A stretch of 64,000 nucleotides of DNA, from contig NZ_JAUKPO010000008.1 of the NCBI RefSeq assembly GCF_030503435.1, positions 124,001-188,000 of the forward strand, written 5' to 3'. Below, piece by piece: positions 54,821 through 64,000 of the stretch. Source of the stretch: Rhodocytophaga aerolata (GTDB lineage Bacteria > Bacteroidota > Bacteroidia > Cytophagales > 172606-1). The stretch's first letter is position 1. Each line of letters starts with the position of its first letter. The notes under the pieces were generated by a model. That model was not told where the DNA came from and did not search any database. It saw only the letters and a list, made by a program, of their open reading frames with translations. Both the position numbers and the translations under genes were made by a program.

Positions 54821-57283
54821 TTATATGCTTGTCAGTATATCCGGGATTTTCTGGTTTATATTCTTATTCTTAAACATCAGAGCATCCAGGTAATACAAAA
54901 CTTTTACTGAAATATTATTGCTTTGGGGCGTTTGAAGTGTCCGGTTAAAATTATCGGTATAATTTCTGGCCATATCAATGCCATCGGTCGCAATGGCATT
55001 TTTCCATACCAGGCTTACTTCGCTGCCTGGAGCAAACCACCAGGAAAATACCATATCTACATTAAAAGTATTGAAGTTGACATCTTTCTTTACGTCATAG
55101 GCTGCTTCCGTTAAGTTGCCATTTTCGGTAAGTGAAAAATACTTCTGATACATAGCAGAGGAGTTATAATGCCTGGCACGCAAGGTAAGCGACATCCGGT
55201 TGGTAAAAATATAGCTACTATTCAGGGTGTTAGAAATGGTTTTTACATTACGCATGCCAAAGAAAATAGAATCGTTCCGTACATTATCTCCAAATGAGCC
55301 GATGTCATCACTTGCCTGACGTGTATCCAGGTTATAGCGGAAAGAGAGTTTGTCATTTACCCGGTACCTGGGAGAAATGCCAAAATTATAAGAGTTGCGG
55401 TTATTTTCCTGGAAAGTGCGGTATTGCCCATAAAAATCCAGAGCTAAGCGCTTCCGGGTATCTGTAGATAGGCTGCTGCCTACTAAAATATTGGTAGGGA
55501 CCACATAATATCTCCCTTCCACACGGGGCTCATAAAAATCCATATTCTGCACAGGTTGTATATGGATATAGCTCCCTACATTGTAGAAATTTTTTAACGT
55601 AGTATAAACATTCCCATTCAGAGTTAAGCTTTGAAAAGTATAGGGTTTATATAATCTGGAGTAGGTTACGGCAAAATCAGTATACAAATTGTTCATCTTC
55701 CAGAAAGGCTTGAATATATTATATTCAACTCTGGCCCGCTGAGTGATTTCATTGTTATTAAATAAAATCCCCATATCATTCGGATTATAGGTATCGGTTT
55801 CAATTACCTGCGTAAAATCATACTGAAAATTGCCGCTTATTTTAGCCCCTGTTACAGAAGAAGTATGCCCAAGCTTAGGACCTTGCTTTTCCGGATCTAG
55901 AATCTGGCTGATGGCTCCACGGCCACTGAGCGAAAACATATTTGTTTTATCGGCAAAGCGAAATAAGCCCCCGGTAAGATTTGCATCATAGGCAGCACCT
56001 CTACGGGCAACATTGGTGTTTATAAGGCTGACATAGGAATTGTTCTTTAACGACTGATCCAATACCACAATGCTGTAGTTCGTTAACGGCTGGGTAAGAA
56101 TCTGCCTCCTCTCACCCTCTTCATTTTCCACGGTTGCAAACATATTGGCCGATACGGCATTAAATACACCTAAGCCCAGGCCTCCGGGTGTACGGCCAGA
56201 TACCTTACTGGCATTCAATAAACGGCTGGTCGTAGGGTTTGATACAATTTGCTCTCCCTCAGCTAGCTGTCCTTCCACCTGATCATAATTTAGCGGTTTG
56301 CCTCCAATTCTACGTGAGTAAAAGAACCCTCCTTTATTAAACAACTCCGTGCCTTCTGTAAAAAATGGCCGGTTTTCGTTAAACTGAACCTCATACGGAG
56401 ATAAGTTCAGCACCTGGTTATCTGATTGTACTTGCCCAAAATCCGGCACCAGGGTCATGTCCAGGGTAAAGCTTTGACTGATACCATATTTCACATCCAT
56501 GCCACCAGTCAGGTTCATAGAAGTGATATTTTTGCTTCCCTCTACCGGACTATTATTCACATAAGAAGAAATATAAGGCATAAAGGATAAGCGCAGGGGA
56601 GATTTAATTTGCTCTACGCCCAGCAGTTGCCCGGACTGGTTCAGAAAACCACTTACCGAAGGTTTAACCGGGTTCCAGAAATAGGCTTCATTCTTCCGGC
56701 GGATCTGCCTTTTAAAGTTAATTCCCCATACTTGTTCTTCGCGGTTTGCAAAGCGAATGGCTGAATACGGAATTTTCATTTCCACAGCCCAATGGTCATC
56801 GTGAATACTTACTTTGCTATGCCAGACGGCGTTCCAGTGCCAATCCTGGCCATTGGAAGAGAAGCGTGTATCCGATTGCACGCCAGCGGCTGTAACCATA
56901 AAGCCATATCCATTAATTTTATCATGATAGGTATCCAGGTAAACAGCAAAGTAATCAGAATTGCCAATTTCGTCACGTTTTACCAGCTGCCGCAACACAC
57001 TATCTGCCGCAACATCATACAGAATAGCCCCTATGTAAATAGCTACATCGTCGTACAATACTTTTGCAATGGTTTTATGCGTTTCGGGCTTTCCAGGTAC
57101 CGGCCAGTTCTGTACAAAATCTGTGGCATCGGGTGCCATTTGCCAGTCTGCTTCATCTAAGTTGCCATCGACTGTAAGAGTTTGCAAGGTACGTAAGGCC
57201 CTTACTTGTTTGGTAGGCACCTGCGCAAGCACTTTTGAGAAACTAAAAAGACATATGAAGACTGGTAAAAGTATTTTTTGCAT
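54821..57283 (-). CDS. DUF5916 outer membrane protein with CBM9-like domain
   Basis: About 820 residues from the ATG at 57283. Signal peptide (LLPVFICLFSFSKVLAQ), a family 9 carbohydrate-binding-like domain (about 30-215; LTVDGNLDEADWQMAP, DDVAIYIGAILYD, WAVEMKIPYSAIRF), then a DUF5916 region predicted to be a beta-barrel (alternating aromatic strands up to the C terminus) with NENRPFFTEGTELF. Such proteins are common in Cytophagales and are thought to sit in the outer membrane; ligand unknown. Convergent with the EamA gene, 51 bases apart. Confidence 0.85.
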   Translation of the reverse strand: MQKILLPVFICLFSFSKVLAQVPTKQVRALRTLQTLTVDGNLDEADWQMAPDATDFVQNWPVPGKPETHKTIAKVLYDDVAIYIGAILYDVAADSVLRQLVKRDEIGNSDYFAVYLDTYHDKINGYGFMVTAAGVQSDTRFSSNGQDWHWNAVWHSKVSIHDDHWAVEMKIPYSAIRFANREEQVWGINFKRQIRRKNEAYFWNPVKPSVSGFLNQSGQLLGVEQIKSPLRLSFMPYISSYVNNSPVEGSKNITSMNLTGGMDVKYGISQSFTLDMTLVPDFGQVQSDNQVLNLSPYEVQFNENRPFFTEGTELFNKGGFFYSRRIGGKPLNYDQVEGQLAEGEQIVSNPTTSRLLNASKVSGRTPGGLGLGVFNAVSANMFATVENEEGERRQILTQPLTNYSIVVLDQSLKNNSYVSLINTNVARRGAAYDANLTGGLFRFADKTNMFSLSGRGAISQILDPEKQGPKLGHTSSVTGAKISGNFQYDFTQVIETDTYNPNDMGILFNNNEITQRARVEYNIFKPFWKMNNLYTDFAVTYSRLYKPYTFQSLTLNGNVYTTLKNFYNVGSYIHIQPVQNMDFYEPRVEGRYYVVPTNILVGSSLSTDTRKRLALDFYGQYRTFQENNRNSYNFGISPRYRVNDKLSFRYNLDTRQASDDIGSFGDNVRNDSIFFGMRNVKTISNTLNSSYIFTNRMSLTLRARHYNSSAMYQKYFSLTENGNLTEAAYDVKKDVNFNTFNVDMVFSWWFAPGSEVSLVWKNAIATDGIDMARNYTDNFNRTLQTPQSNNISVKVLYYLDALMFKNKNINQKIPDILTSI

Positions 57284-57555
57284 GTACAAACAGTTAGGCG
57301 TAAAAAATGGCAGAACCTAGTTGAAGAAACTTTACCAATAAAACCCCAAAGGTAGCTCAACAGCCATTAATCGGTGTTATCTTTTCAGGTAGCTTCTGCG
57401 AGTTGTAGGAAATCACTAAAAAATGCATTGCCCAGTACACCTGCCACCTCTATAGCTAGCCATTTTATGGTAAGAGCTTGCTTTACAACTTTGCAAAAAG
57501 CCCTGCAATTCTTACACCAAAAAATAATTTTTATGTGAATTTTCTTTTAGTTTGA

Positions 57556-57563
57556 TAAATTTG
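57556..57563 (+). promoter_or_regulatory. Candidate -7 element before the amidohydrolase gene
   Basis: TAAATTTG matches TAnnTTTG 20 bases ahead of the ATG at 57584; a -33 TTG at normal distance is not clear. Confidence 0.35.
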
Positions 57564-57583
57564 AGAACCCACTTTTCCCTAGC

Positions 57584-58933
57584 ATGATGCGAAACTACTT
57601 AAGCCTGTATTTTTTATTAAGTTCTACCTTCTATCTCTTATGCTTACCCGCCTTTGCTCAGCAGATTGATACAAAAAAGCTAACTAATTTTGTTAATACA
57701 GCCTATCCGGACCTGTTTACCTTATACAAGCAATTGCATGCAAATCCAGAGCTTTCGTTTCAAGAGAAAAATACAGCAGCTACATTAGCTAATCAGTTAA
57801 GAAAGATAGGGTATGAGGTTACAGAAAACTTTGGCGGATACGGTATAGTAGGTGTATTGAAAAACGGGAACGGACCTTGTGTAATGATCCGTACCGATCT
57901 GGATGCGTTACCTGTAGAGGAACAGACCGGCCTTCCGTATGCTAGTAAGGCTCATATGAAAGATGCAGGGGGCAAGGAAGTATCTGTTATGCACGCCTGC
58001 GGACACGATGTACACATGACAGTATTTACAGGCGTTGCAAAAAGCCTGATGGAGTTTAAAAATAATTGGAAAGGCACCCTCATATTGATTGGGCAACCAG
58101 CTGAAGAACAGAGTGGCGGCTCTATTGCCATGCTGAAAGAAGGCTTGTATACCAAATTCCCACGGCCCGATTATGCCCTGGCCTTTCATGTAAACTCTTC
58201 GCTGGCAGCCGGCAAAGTAGGATATACAGAAGGTGGAATTATGGCAAGTGTAGATGCCGTGGATGTTACCATAAAAGGAATTGGAGGCCATGGAGCCATT
58301 CCGCATAATACGAAAGACCCAATAGTTATTGCTGCCCAAACAGTATTGGCTTTACAAACCATTGTCAGCCGTGAAATTTCCCCACTGGAACCAGCCGTTG
58401 TTACGGTAGGCTCTATTCAGGGAGGCACTCAATACAATATTATTCCCGATGAAGTAAAGATGCAACTTACCCTGCGTTCTTATTCCGATGAGGTGCGTAA
58501 CCAGACGATTGCTGCCATCAAACGCATAACCAAGGGTATAGCACAGGCGGCGGGCATACCCGATGACAGATTACCAACCGTACAGGTGCGGGAACAATAT
58601 ACCCCCTCCAATTATAACGACATTCCCTTAACACAGCGGCTTACAAAAGTGCTTATCAGCAGCATGGGCCAGGATAATGTAGTTAAAACACCTCCCTCGA
58701 TGGTAGGAGAAGATTTTTCCAGATACAGCCGGGTAGACCCTCCTATTCCTACTTGTATGCTCTGGCTGGGAGCAGTGGATCCTAAGAAAATAACCGAAAG
58801 CGAGCAGACAGGCAAGGCATTGCCTTCTTTGCATTCAAGTTCATTTGCTCCGTTGCCAGAACCTGCTATTAAAACCGGAATTCAGGCAATGACGGCTGCG
58901 GCTTTAGATTTATTTTTGGGGAAAGGAAAATAA
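57584..58933 (+). CDS. Exported M20 family amidohydrolase
   Basis: A 449-residue metallo-amidohydrolase of the hippurate/N-acyl-amino-acid hydrolase group. Signal peptide at 1-26 (SSTFYLLCLPAFAQQ); metal ligands Cys139 and His141 in MHACGHDVH, catalytic/metal Glu in PAEEQSGG (about 174-181), dimerisation domain from about 220 (IKGIGGHGAIPH), and the final metal site MVGEDFSRYS. It should act in the periplasm on N-acylated amino acids or peptides. Confidence 0.9.
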   Translation: MMRNYLSLYFLLSSTFYLLCLPAFAQQIDTKKLTNFVNTAYPDLFTLYKQLHANPELSFQEKNTAATLANQLRKIGYEVTENFGGYGIVGVLKNGNGPCVMIRTDLDALPVEEQTGLPYASKAHMKDAGGKEVSVMHACGHDVHMTVFTGVAKSLMEFKNNWKGTLILIGQPAEEQSGGSIAMLKEGLYTKFPRPDYALAFHVNSSLAAGKVGYTEGGIMASVDAVDVTIKGIGGHGAIPHNTKDPIVIAAQTVLALQTIVSREISPLEPAVVTVGSIQGGTQYNIIPDEVKMQLTLRSYSDEVRNQTIAAIKRITKGIAQAAGIPDDRLPTVQVREQYTPSNYNDIPLTQRLTKVLISSMGQDNVVKTPPSMVGEDFSRYSRVDPPIPTCMLWLGAVDPKKITESEQTGKALPSLHSSSFAPLPEPAIKTGIQAMTAAALDLFLGKGK

Positions 58934-59309
58934 TATACACCAGGGAATTTTGAATTATCTGTGCCCGAAAACAGGATTCTCAGTAAAAACAAGGTAGCTA
59001 AAAGGCTTATATCATACATCCTGTTTTACGGGATATATACTTAGAATAAAATAATTAAGGTTACTTCCCAAAAAGTTTACAATTAATAGTCAAATAATGC
59101 TTTTTGCTATAAAATGACAAGTATAGAACGTGTTGGAAAGAAAGCATAAAGCAGTAATAACCGGAATTCATGAGTCAAAACTTTGATAGTTGATTACCCT
59201 TCAGAGCTTTGTTCGATACAATAATACATCCGGCAATTTTCAGAATAGAATACCAGTATACCTACTACCGATAAATGTATTAACCTTAACCAGATTAGTA
59301 ACTTCTGCT
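58934..59309. other. Intergenic region before the TPR kinase gene
   Basis: About 376 AT-rich bases. The reading frame of the following kinase is open back to 59190, but the added 40 residues look like neither signal peptide nor domain. No other gene or strong hairpin is seen. Confidence 0.45.
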
Positions 59310-61433
59310 ATGAGATGGCATAGGATATTAGTATCCCTTAAAATAGTGTGGTTCACCTTGATGCTGATGGCGTATGTAATGCCCTGCACAGGACAATCTC
59401 ATGAACTGGATAGCCTTGAACAGAAACTAAAGGATACGAAAGATTCCCCGGCCAAAGTACAGGTACTCTATGCACTCACCAACCAATATCTGCTACAACA
59501 AGGCTATTCTCTCAAAGTAATTGAGCTTGCCGATCAAGCCTGCCAGCTAGCCCATCACCTGAACGACCAGCTAAGTATTGCTTATTGCTGGGATCTGCGC
59601 GGGGTAATTGCCCGCAATACCAGTAATTATGCCGAAGCCCTGGAAGGGCATAAGAAAGCACTGGAGATAAGCACCATGCTAAACCACAAAGCCTCCATGG
59701 CTCAGTTCCTGAATAATATGGGAGTTGTATACCGGCGGGTGGATGATTATCAGCAAGCCTTAACCTTTCATTTGAAAGCCCTAAAATTGTCAGAAAGCAT
59801 TGACGATAAACCCAATATTTCAGTGGCAGTAAATAGTATTGGCAATATTTACCTGTCTATTAAAGAATGGGGAAAAGCCCTGAACTACCTGACGAAAGGT
59901 CTGGAGCTGGAAACAGCCCGTAGCAACAAATTAGGGGTAGCTATTAATCTGAATAATATTGGCGGTGTACACGAAAATCTGGGCAACTTTGATAAAGCCT
60001 TAACCTATTATCAGCAGTCGCTAACCCTGAATACAGAGATGAACAATAGTAAAGGAATTGCTATTTGTTTGAATGATATTGGAAATATTTACGAAAAGAA
60101 CAACCGTCCAGATGAAGCCCTGGTTTATTACCTGCAAGCCCTGGAAATAAACAGCAAATTAGGCGATCAGGTGTATATTACTGATAGTTATATTAATATC
60201 GGTAAAGTTAGCAGCCGGCTTAAAAACTACACGCAGTCTTTACAATATCTGCAAAAGGGGCTTCATACAGCGCAGGAAGTTGGTTCTAAAAAACATATAC
60301 AACTTTGTTTTGAAGCAATTTCTGACACCTATTCCCAAATGGGTATGCATGAACAGGCATTACAGGTATACAAAAAAGCTATTATCTATAAGGATAGTCT
60401 GCTCAATGAATCGAATGCCAAGAATATAGCTGGCTTGCAAGCTTTTTTTGATAATAAGAAAAAAGAAGCAAGAATAGGTGTTCTGGAGCATGAAAAAGAA
60501 GATAAAGAACAAAAAATACAGTATCAACGCATTGTTACTGGCGTGTTAGTATTTGGATTATTGTTAATTCTGGTGGTTTTTGCTTTTTTATACCGGAACT
60601 ATCATATCCGCAAACGGACCAACCAGATTCTTGCTTACCAGAATGCAGCTATCAATCTACAGAAAGATGAAATTCTGCGGCAGAAAGAGAATATAGATCT
60701 GAAAAACCAGGAACTTGTACTGCTAAATGAAGAAAAAACCCACTTGATTGGCATAGTGGCTCATGATTTAAGAAGCCCTTTGAGCAGGATGTATGGATTG
60801 ACAAACCTGCTAAAACTGGATGAAAAGAACCTAACCGGCGAACAAAAACAGTATATACAGCTTATATCAGAAGAGTCGGCCAGGCTCAATGACATGATTG
60901 CCAAAATTCTGGATATGAATGCCATAGAGCAGCAGCGGATTAATCTTAAATTAGAAAAAACGGCTGTCCACCAGCTGATACAGGAAACGGTTAACCATAT
61001 TCAACCGGCTGCAGCAAAAAAACAGATCCGCATTCACTTCTCCCCTTCCACGCTGAAAAGTTTTGCTTTATTAGACTGGGGATATGCTATACAAATTCTC
61101 GATAATCTACTTTCTAATGCGGTTAAATTCTCCCCTTCCGGCAAACAAGTGTATATTGATTTGCAGGAAAGTACCGAAACTATAGAAATTACAATTGTAG
61201 ATGAGGGTCCGGGATTTAGTACAGAAGATCAGGCAAAACTGTTTGGAAAGTTCCAGAAGCTCAGTGCCAGACCAACTGCCGGAGAACCTTCTACTGGATT
61301 GGGGCTTTCTATTGTAAAAAAATATGTGGAGGCTATGCATGGGCAGATCAGGTGCGAAAGTACTCAGGGCAAAGGGGCTAAATTTATAGTAAGCTTTAAA
61401 AAATACACACACGCAGAAACAGCGGTAGCATAA
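59310..61433 (+). CDS. TPR-containing sensor histidine kinase
   Basis: About 707 residues from the ATG at 59310, which places a signal peptide first (IVWFTLMLMAYVMPCTGQ). Periplasmic part of about seven tetratricopeptide repeats (residues 60-390; for example NNMGVVYRRVDDYQQAL, NSIGNIYLSIKEWGKAL, NNIGGVHENLGNFDKAL), a membrane helix near 410-430 (IVTGVLVFGLLLILVVFAFLY), a coiled coil, HisKA with His485 in VAHDLRSPLSRM and HATPase with NLLSNAVKFSP, DEGPGFS and GLGLSIVKK. No response regulator is next to it, so it is an orphan kinase. The TPR sensor probably binds a protein or peptide. Confidence 0.9.
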   Translation: MRWHRILVSLKIVWFTLMLMAYVMPCTGQSHELDSLEQKLKDTKDSPAKVQVLYALTNQYLLQQGYSLKVIELADQACQLAHHLNDQLSIAYCWDLRGVIARNTSNYAEALEGHKKALEISTMLNHKASMAQFLNNMGVVYRRVDDYQQALTFHLKALKLSESIDDKPNISVAVNSIGNIYLSIKEWGKALNYLTKGLELETARSNKLGVAINLNNIGGVHENLGNFDKALTYYQQSLTLNTEMNNSKGIAICLNDIGNIYEKNNRPDEALVYYLQALEINSKLGDQVYITDSYINIGKVSSRLKNYTQSLQYLQKGLHTAQEVGSKKHIQLCFEAISDTYSQMGMHEQALQVYKKAIIYKDSLLNESNAKNIAGLQAFFDNKKKEARIGVLEHEKEDKEQKIQYQRIVTGVLVFGLLLILVVFAFLYRNYHIRKRTNQILAYQNAAINLQKDEILRQKENIDLKNQELVLLNEEKTHLIGIVAHDLRSPLSRMYGLTNLLKLDEKNLTGEQKQYIQLISEESARLNDMIAKILDMNAIEQQRINLKLEKTAVHQLIQETVNHIQPAAAKKQIRIHFSPSTLKSFALLDWGYAIQILDNLLSNAVKFSPSGKQVYIDLQESTETIEITIVDEGPGFSTEDQAKLFGKFQKLSARPTAGEPSTGLGLSIVKKYVEAMHGQIRCESTQGKGAKFIVSFKKYTHAETAVA

Positions 61434-61631
61434 CCCGCCTTCCCTAGTGACTCTTAAGTGCTGAACCAGTATGCTCACCCAGCTAAAAATGAACTGCTTG
61501 CATGCTATTTTCCAAGCTATTTGGGCTTTTACAAAAAAGGGTATGGCCTGGTTAACTTTCTGAATAAAAAAACTATATTGTTTATACTTTCCTGTATCAG
61601 TAGCGTATAAGTAACAGTATTTTTGTAAAAT

Positions 61632-62180
61632 ATGGCTACACAAGCTACCAGCGCAGAAGGAATACACATCAGGCAGGCTACCGAAAAAGATGCCAGTCTG
61701 CTGCTCGATTTAAGCGCACAAACTTTTAACCAGGCTTTTGGCAACCAGAACAGCTGTGATAATATGACGGCCTATATGGCTTCTGCTTTTACACAAGATC
61801 AGATCCTGGAAGAAATAAAAAGCCCTTCTTCCATCTTTCTAATGGCATATATTGCAGGCTATGAAACCCCGGTCGGGTATACCAAACTACGGACAGGTAA
61901 AACGCCTAAAGAACTAAAAGGAGCCAAAGCTTTAGAAATTCACCGCATTTATGTGTTGCAGGAAATGATCGGACATGGAGTTGGAAAAGCCTTAATGGAA
62001 CGCTGCCTGGCTATTGCACAACGGGAAAAGTACGAGGTAATATGGCTGGGAGTTTGGGAGAACAATACCCGGGCAATTGAATTTTATAAAAAATGGGGGT
62101 TTAAAAAATTCAGCTCTCATATTTTCCGTTTGGGTACCGAAGATCAAACAGATTACTTGATGAAGAAAGAGTTATTGTAG
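61632..62180 (+). CDS. GNAT family N-acetyltransferase
   Basis: A 182-residue acetyltransferase. IHIRQATEKDASLLLDLS at the N terminus, and the acetyl-CoA-binding motif A around IHRIYVLQEMIGHGVGKALM (Q/R-x-x-G-x-G/A in the form MIGHGVGKA). NNTRAIEFYKKWGFKK is the usual motif B. A TATTTTTG element ends 7 bases before the ATG, so the transcript may be almost leaderless. Substrate unknown. Confidence 0.87.
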   Translation: MATQATSAEGIHIRQATEKDASLLLDLSAQTFNQAFGNQNSCDNMTAYMASAFTQDQILEEIKSPSSIFLMAYIAGYETPVGYTKLRTGKTPKELKGAKALEIHRIYVLQEMIGHGVGKALMERCLAIAQREKYEVIWLGVWENNTRAIEFYKKWGFKKFSSHIFRLGTEDQTDYLMKKELL

Positions 62181-62193
62181 ACAGCCAAAACAA

Positions 62194-62220
62194 GTAAAAG
62201 GCAGACATTGCTGCCTGCTT
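62194..62220. terminator. Weak hairpin between convergent genes
   Basis: AGGCAG and CTGCCT (6 bp) around a 6-base loop, in the 70-base gap between the acetyltransferase and the lipoprotein gene. No strong T-run. Confidence 0.35.
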
Positions 62221-62249
62221 CTCTGTTTCTTTAACTAGATTATATCAAT

Positions 62250-62648
62250 TTACTCTGCTGCTTCCAGCGTCATTTCTGATCCATCGCCAGCCTTGAGTTT
62301 TATCTGATCGTCGGACAGGTTTACTACACTGTGCGATTCTGTTACAGAAGCTCCGGCAAATTGCAACGTAAGCAGCTTCGCCGAAGGGTCGTACTGCCAG
62401 TTTCCTTCAGCATTACCCTGCGCAGTGTTGGCGCTAAAGCTACCATCGGAGTTAAAACGGAGTACATCTTGTTTTTCTTCATCTGTAAGTTTTTCTTTTT
62501 TGCCTGCTGCGTTTGTTTCTTTGGCTACATGCCAGGTTTTGCTACCAGCTCCATAAAAAGCTTCTCTGTCGTCACCCTTTTTCTGGCAACTGAATGCTAC
62601 TACAATTAAGCTCAGCATCCACATAAGTATTAATTTTCTGACTTCCAT
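62250..62648 (-). CDS. Lipocalin-like lipoprotein
   Basis: A 132-residue lipoprotein: signal sequence with lipobox Cys21 (VVAFSC). The mature part shows GAGSKTWHVAKETNAAGK, a long acid/lysine loop, LRFNSDGSFSANT and EGNWQYDPSAKLLTLQF, the strand pattern of small lipocalin-like domains common in Bacteroidota lipoproteins. Function unknown; probably outer-membrane attached. Confidence 0.75.
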   Translation of the reverse strand: MEVRKLILMWMLSLIVVAFSCQKKGDDREAFYGAGSKTWHVAKETNAAGKKEKLTDEEKQDVLRFNSDGSFSANTAQGNAEGNWQYDPSAKLLTLQFAGASVTESHSVVNLSDDQIKLKAGDGSEMTLEAAE

Positions 62649-62860
62649 AACGTAGGTAATTTAGGTGGTTATTAGTAAACGATTGTTGGGTATTATCAGT
62701 CTTTGCTCTTGTACGGTATCTGGCTACCGGGGTTGCTTATTGGATAGTTCAATAGCCTGTCATTCCTTGATATACTAGCCAATTATTCCGCACAACTATA
62801 AGTCATATAATCCCGTTCAATTAAACAAAACACCTATTACTACTATCATTCGTTAAATTT

Positions 62861-63214
62861 ATGGGACTACTAGATTTTTTAAATAAAGGTCAGGAGAAGC
62901 CAGCCCCTGATGCACCTAAGCAGCCAACAAAAAAAGATACAGATTCTGTATTTGACAAACCTGGCGGACAAGTAAAGCCTCCGGTTACCGAACAGCCGAT
63001 TGCCAATGCCGACAAGGCAACTCCATCGAGTATACAAACGGAACCTGTACAAACGCTAACCTATACGGTAAAAAGCGGCGATTCACTCTCTAAGATTGCT
63101 CAGCAGCAATATGGAGATGGCACGCAGTGGAGAAGAATTTTTGAAGCCAATAAAGATATAATCAAAGACCCGAATCTGATTCATCCGGGACAAACAATAA
63201 AAATACCCAAATAA
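62861..63214 (+). CDS. LysM domain protein
   Basis: A 117-residue protein with a Pro/Lys/Thr-rich low-complexity N-terminal half and a single LysM domain at about 66-116 (YTVKSGDSLSKIAQQQYGDG...NLIHPGQTIKIP). It has no signal peptide, like E. coli YgaU/Kbp, a small cytosolic or periplasmic potassium-binding LysM protein; that relation is only a resemblance since the BON domain of Kbp is absent here. It ends before a strong bidirectional terminator. Confidence 0.82.
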   Translation: MGLLDFLNKGQEKPAPDAPKQPTKKDTDSVFDKPGGQVKPPVTEQPIANADKATPSSIQTEPVQTLTYTVKSGDSLSKIAQQQYGDGTQWRRIFEANKDIIKDPNLIHPGQTIKIPK

Positions 63215-63234
63215 ATTTCAAACATGTATTGCAA

Positions 63235-63284
63235 AAAATTGCCGGAGCATTGATTAAATAAAAAATCCTTGCTCCGGCAATTTT
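63235..63284. terminator. Bidirectional terminator
   Basis: Perfect 15-bp arms AAAATTGCCGGAGCA and TGCTCCGGCAATTTT around a 20-base loop, between the convergent LysM and bestrophin genes. T-runs exist on both strands. Confidence 0.9.
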
Positions 63285-63296
63285 ATAGCATAGGAC

Positions 63297-64000
63297 TTAT
63301 GCTTGTGCTACCTGATGCGGACTACCGGGCTTGGCATGCACTAAGATGTCTCTCTTTAGTAAAATTTCCCGTACGTTGTGCTTAATACGCAAAGACATCT
63401 CTTCCATAGGTAAATCATTAGAATCCATACCAAAAGGATCTTCTATTTCTTCAGCAATCAGTTCTATACTTACCAAAATATAAAATACCAGCATAACAAT
63501 CGGAATCGTCCAATAAGCAAAGGTGGTAATAAATCCAAGAGGCATAGTCATGGTATAAATGAAAATAAACTTCTTCATGAACATGCTGTACGAATAAGGA
63601 ATAGGTGTATTTTTAATCCGTTCGCAAGCCCCTACAATATCCGTAAACGACTTAATTTCTTTATCCAGAATAATTAACTGCTCACCCGAAATAAACTTCT
63701 GCCGGTACAAATGAATAATTTGCCCATATATAGAATTGGCAATCATATTAGGCACATGCTTTGCCTGCCCTAACTCTTCCAGCGTAAGACTTTCTGTATC
63801 TTCAAGTTCCGATAAATTTACTTTATTGCGCAGATGCCCCTTCAGCGCATATACATAATTGGCTATACTTTTGGCAAAAAATATTCGCGGCTTGGTTTCT
63901 GTATCAGGCAGAAAAGAATTTATTTTGATAGCAATGGACCGGGATTCATTTACCAAAGCTCCCCATAATTTTCTTCCTTCCCACCATCTCTCATACGCCG
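63297..64000 (-). CDS. Bestrophin-type chloride channel, 5' part missing
   Basis: The frame stays open to the right edge of the window; the first visible codons read AYERWWEGRKLWGALVNESRS, trimmed by the window end, so the gene starts outside. This and the later IPIPYSYSMF-like segment (TPIPYSYSMFMKKF), TTFAYWTIPIVMLVFYIL and IAEEIEDPFGMDSNDLPM are the conserved bestrophin (UPF0187) blocks. Bacterial bestrophins are pentameric anion or cation channels of the inner membrane. About two membrane segments are in the visible part. Confidence 0.92.
   Translation of the reverse strand, partial: AYERWWEGRKLWGALVNESRSIAIKINSFLPDTETKPRIFFAKSIANYVYALKGHLRNKVNLSELEDTESLTLEELGQAKHVPNMIANSIYGQIIHLYRQKFISGEQLIILDKEIKSFTDIVGACERIKNTPIPYSYSMFMKKFIFIYTMTMPLGFITTFAYWTIPIVMLVFYILVSIELIAEEIEDPFGMDSNDLPMEEMSLRIKHNVREILLKRDILVHAKPGSPHQVAQA

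Noticed and set aside
1-64000. tRNA/rRNA genes, CRISPR arrays, prophage or replication origin
   Set aside because: Reading both strands I found no cloverleaf-like gene end signatures, no regularly spaced short repeats, no phage structural or integrase genes, and no DnaA-box cluster that I could support.

Overview
The window is a chromosomal segment of a member of the Bacteroidota, most likely order Cytophagales. Supporting signs are two giant secreted proteins ending in the type IX secretion (T9SS) type B sorting domain (CHU_C), LytTR/LytS regulation, a three-gene succinate dehydrogenase of the Bacteroidota type, an ECF sigma factor beside crtI-crtB, many long TPR/lipoprotein genes, little evidence of Shine-Dalgarno sequences, and promoter-like elements matching TAnnTTTG. 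No rRNA, tRNA, CRISPR array, transposase or phage gene was seen. Both ends cut genes: a DUF1704 gene on the left and a bestrophin gene on the right.

Layout. 1-5.0 kb: DUF1704 peptidase-like gene overlapping a GshB-like ATP-grasp ligase, then a convergent four-gene operon (LytS-type kinase, LytTR regulator, ABC ATPase, ABC permease). 5.2-9 kb: a small secreted protein, a stand-alone class III nucleotidyl cyclase that resembles Pycsar cyclases, and an FtsZ outside any division cluster. 9-18.3 kb: PVC-type cytochrome c lipoprotein, HIT protein, MobA, DUF192 protein, M28 peptidase, serine hydrolase and several hypotheticals. 18.3-21.6 kb: carotenoid genes crtB and crtI behind an ECF sigma gene. 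22-25.5 kb: polysaccharide NDP-sugar dehydratase, fabD, DCC-family protein. 25.6-31.6 kb: two tandem T9SS-exported proteins whose C-terminal 1.65 kb is virtually identical while the N-terminal halves have diverged. 31.8-46 kb: core genes (sdhCAB, lysS, csp, pyrG, yidC) with a methyltransferase, a DUF2383 protein, a sugar isomerase-like protein and a TPR-plus-periplasmic-binding protein. 46.1-52.4 kb: a five-gene catabolic cluster. 52.7-64 kb: membrane acyltransferase-like protein, small membrane proteins, DUF5916 outer-membrane protein, M20 amidohydrolase, TPR histidine kinase, GNAT, a lipoprotein, a LysM protein and bestrophin.

The most coherent functional unit is 46.1-52.4 kb: ethanolamine-type permease, glutamine-synthetase-like ligase, iron alcohol dehydrogenase, class I amidotransferase-type gamma-glutamyl hydrolase and aldehyde dehydrogenase. 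Together these would give a complete cobalamin-independent route from ethanolamine (or a similar amino alcohol) through gamma-glutamyl intermediates to glycine (or the corresponding amino acid) and glutamate. The two other places most worth testing are the cyclase-FtsZ pair, and the tandem exported proteins, whose shared block looks like recent duplication or ongoing gene conversion of a secretion module.
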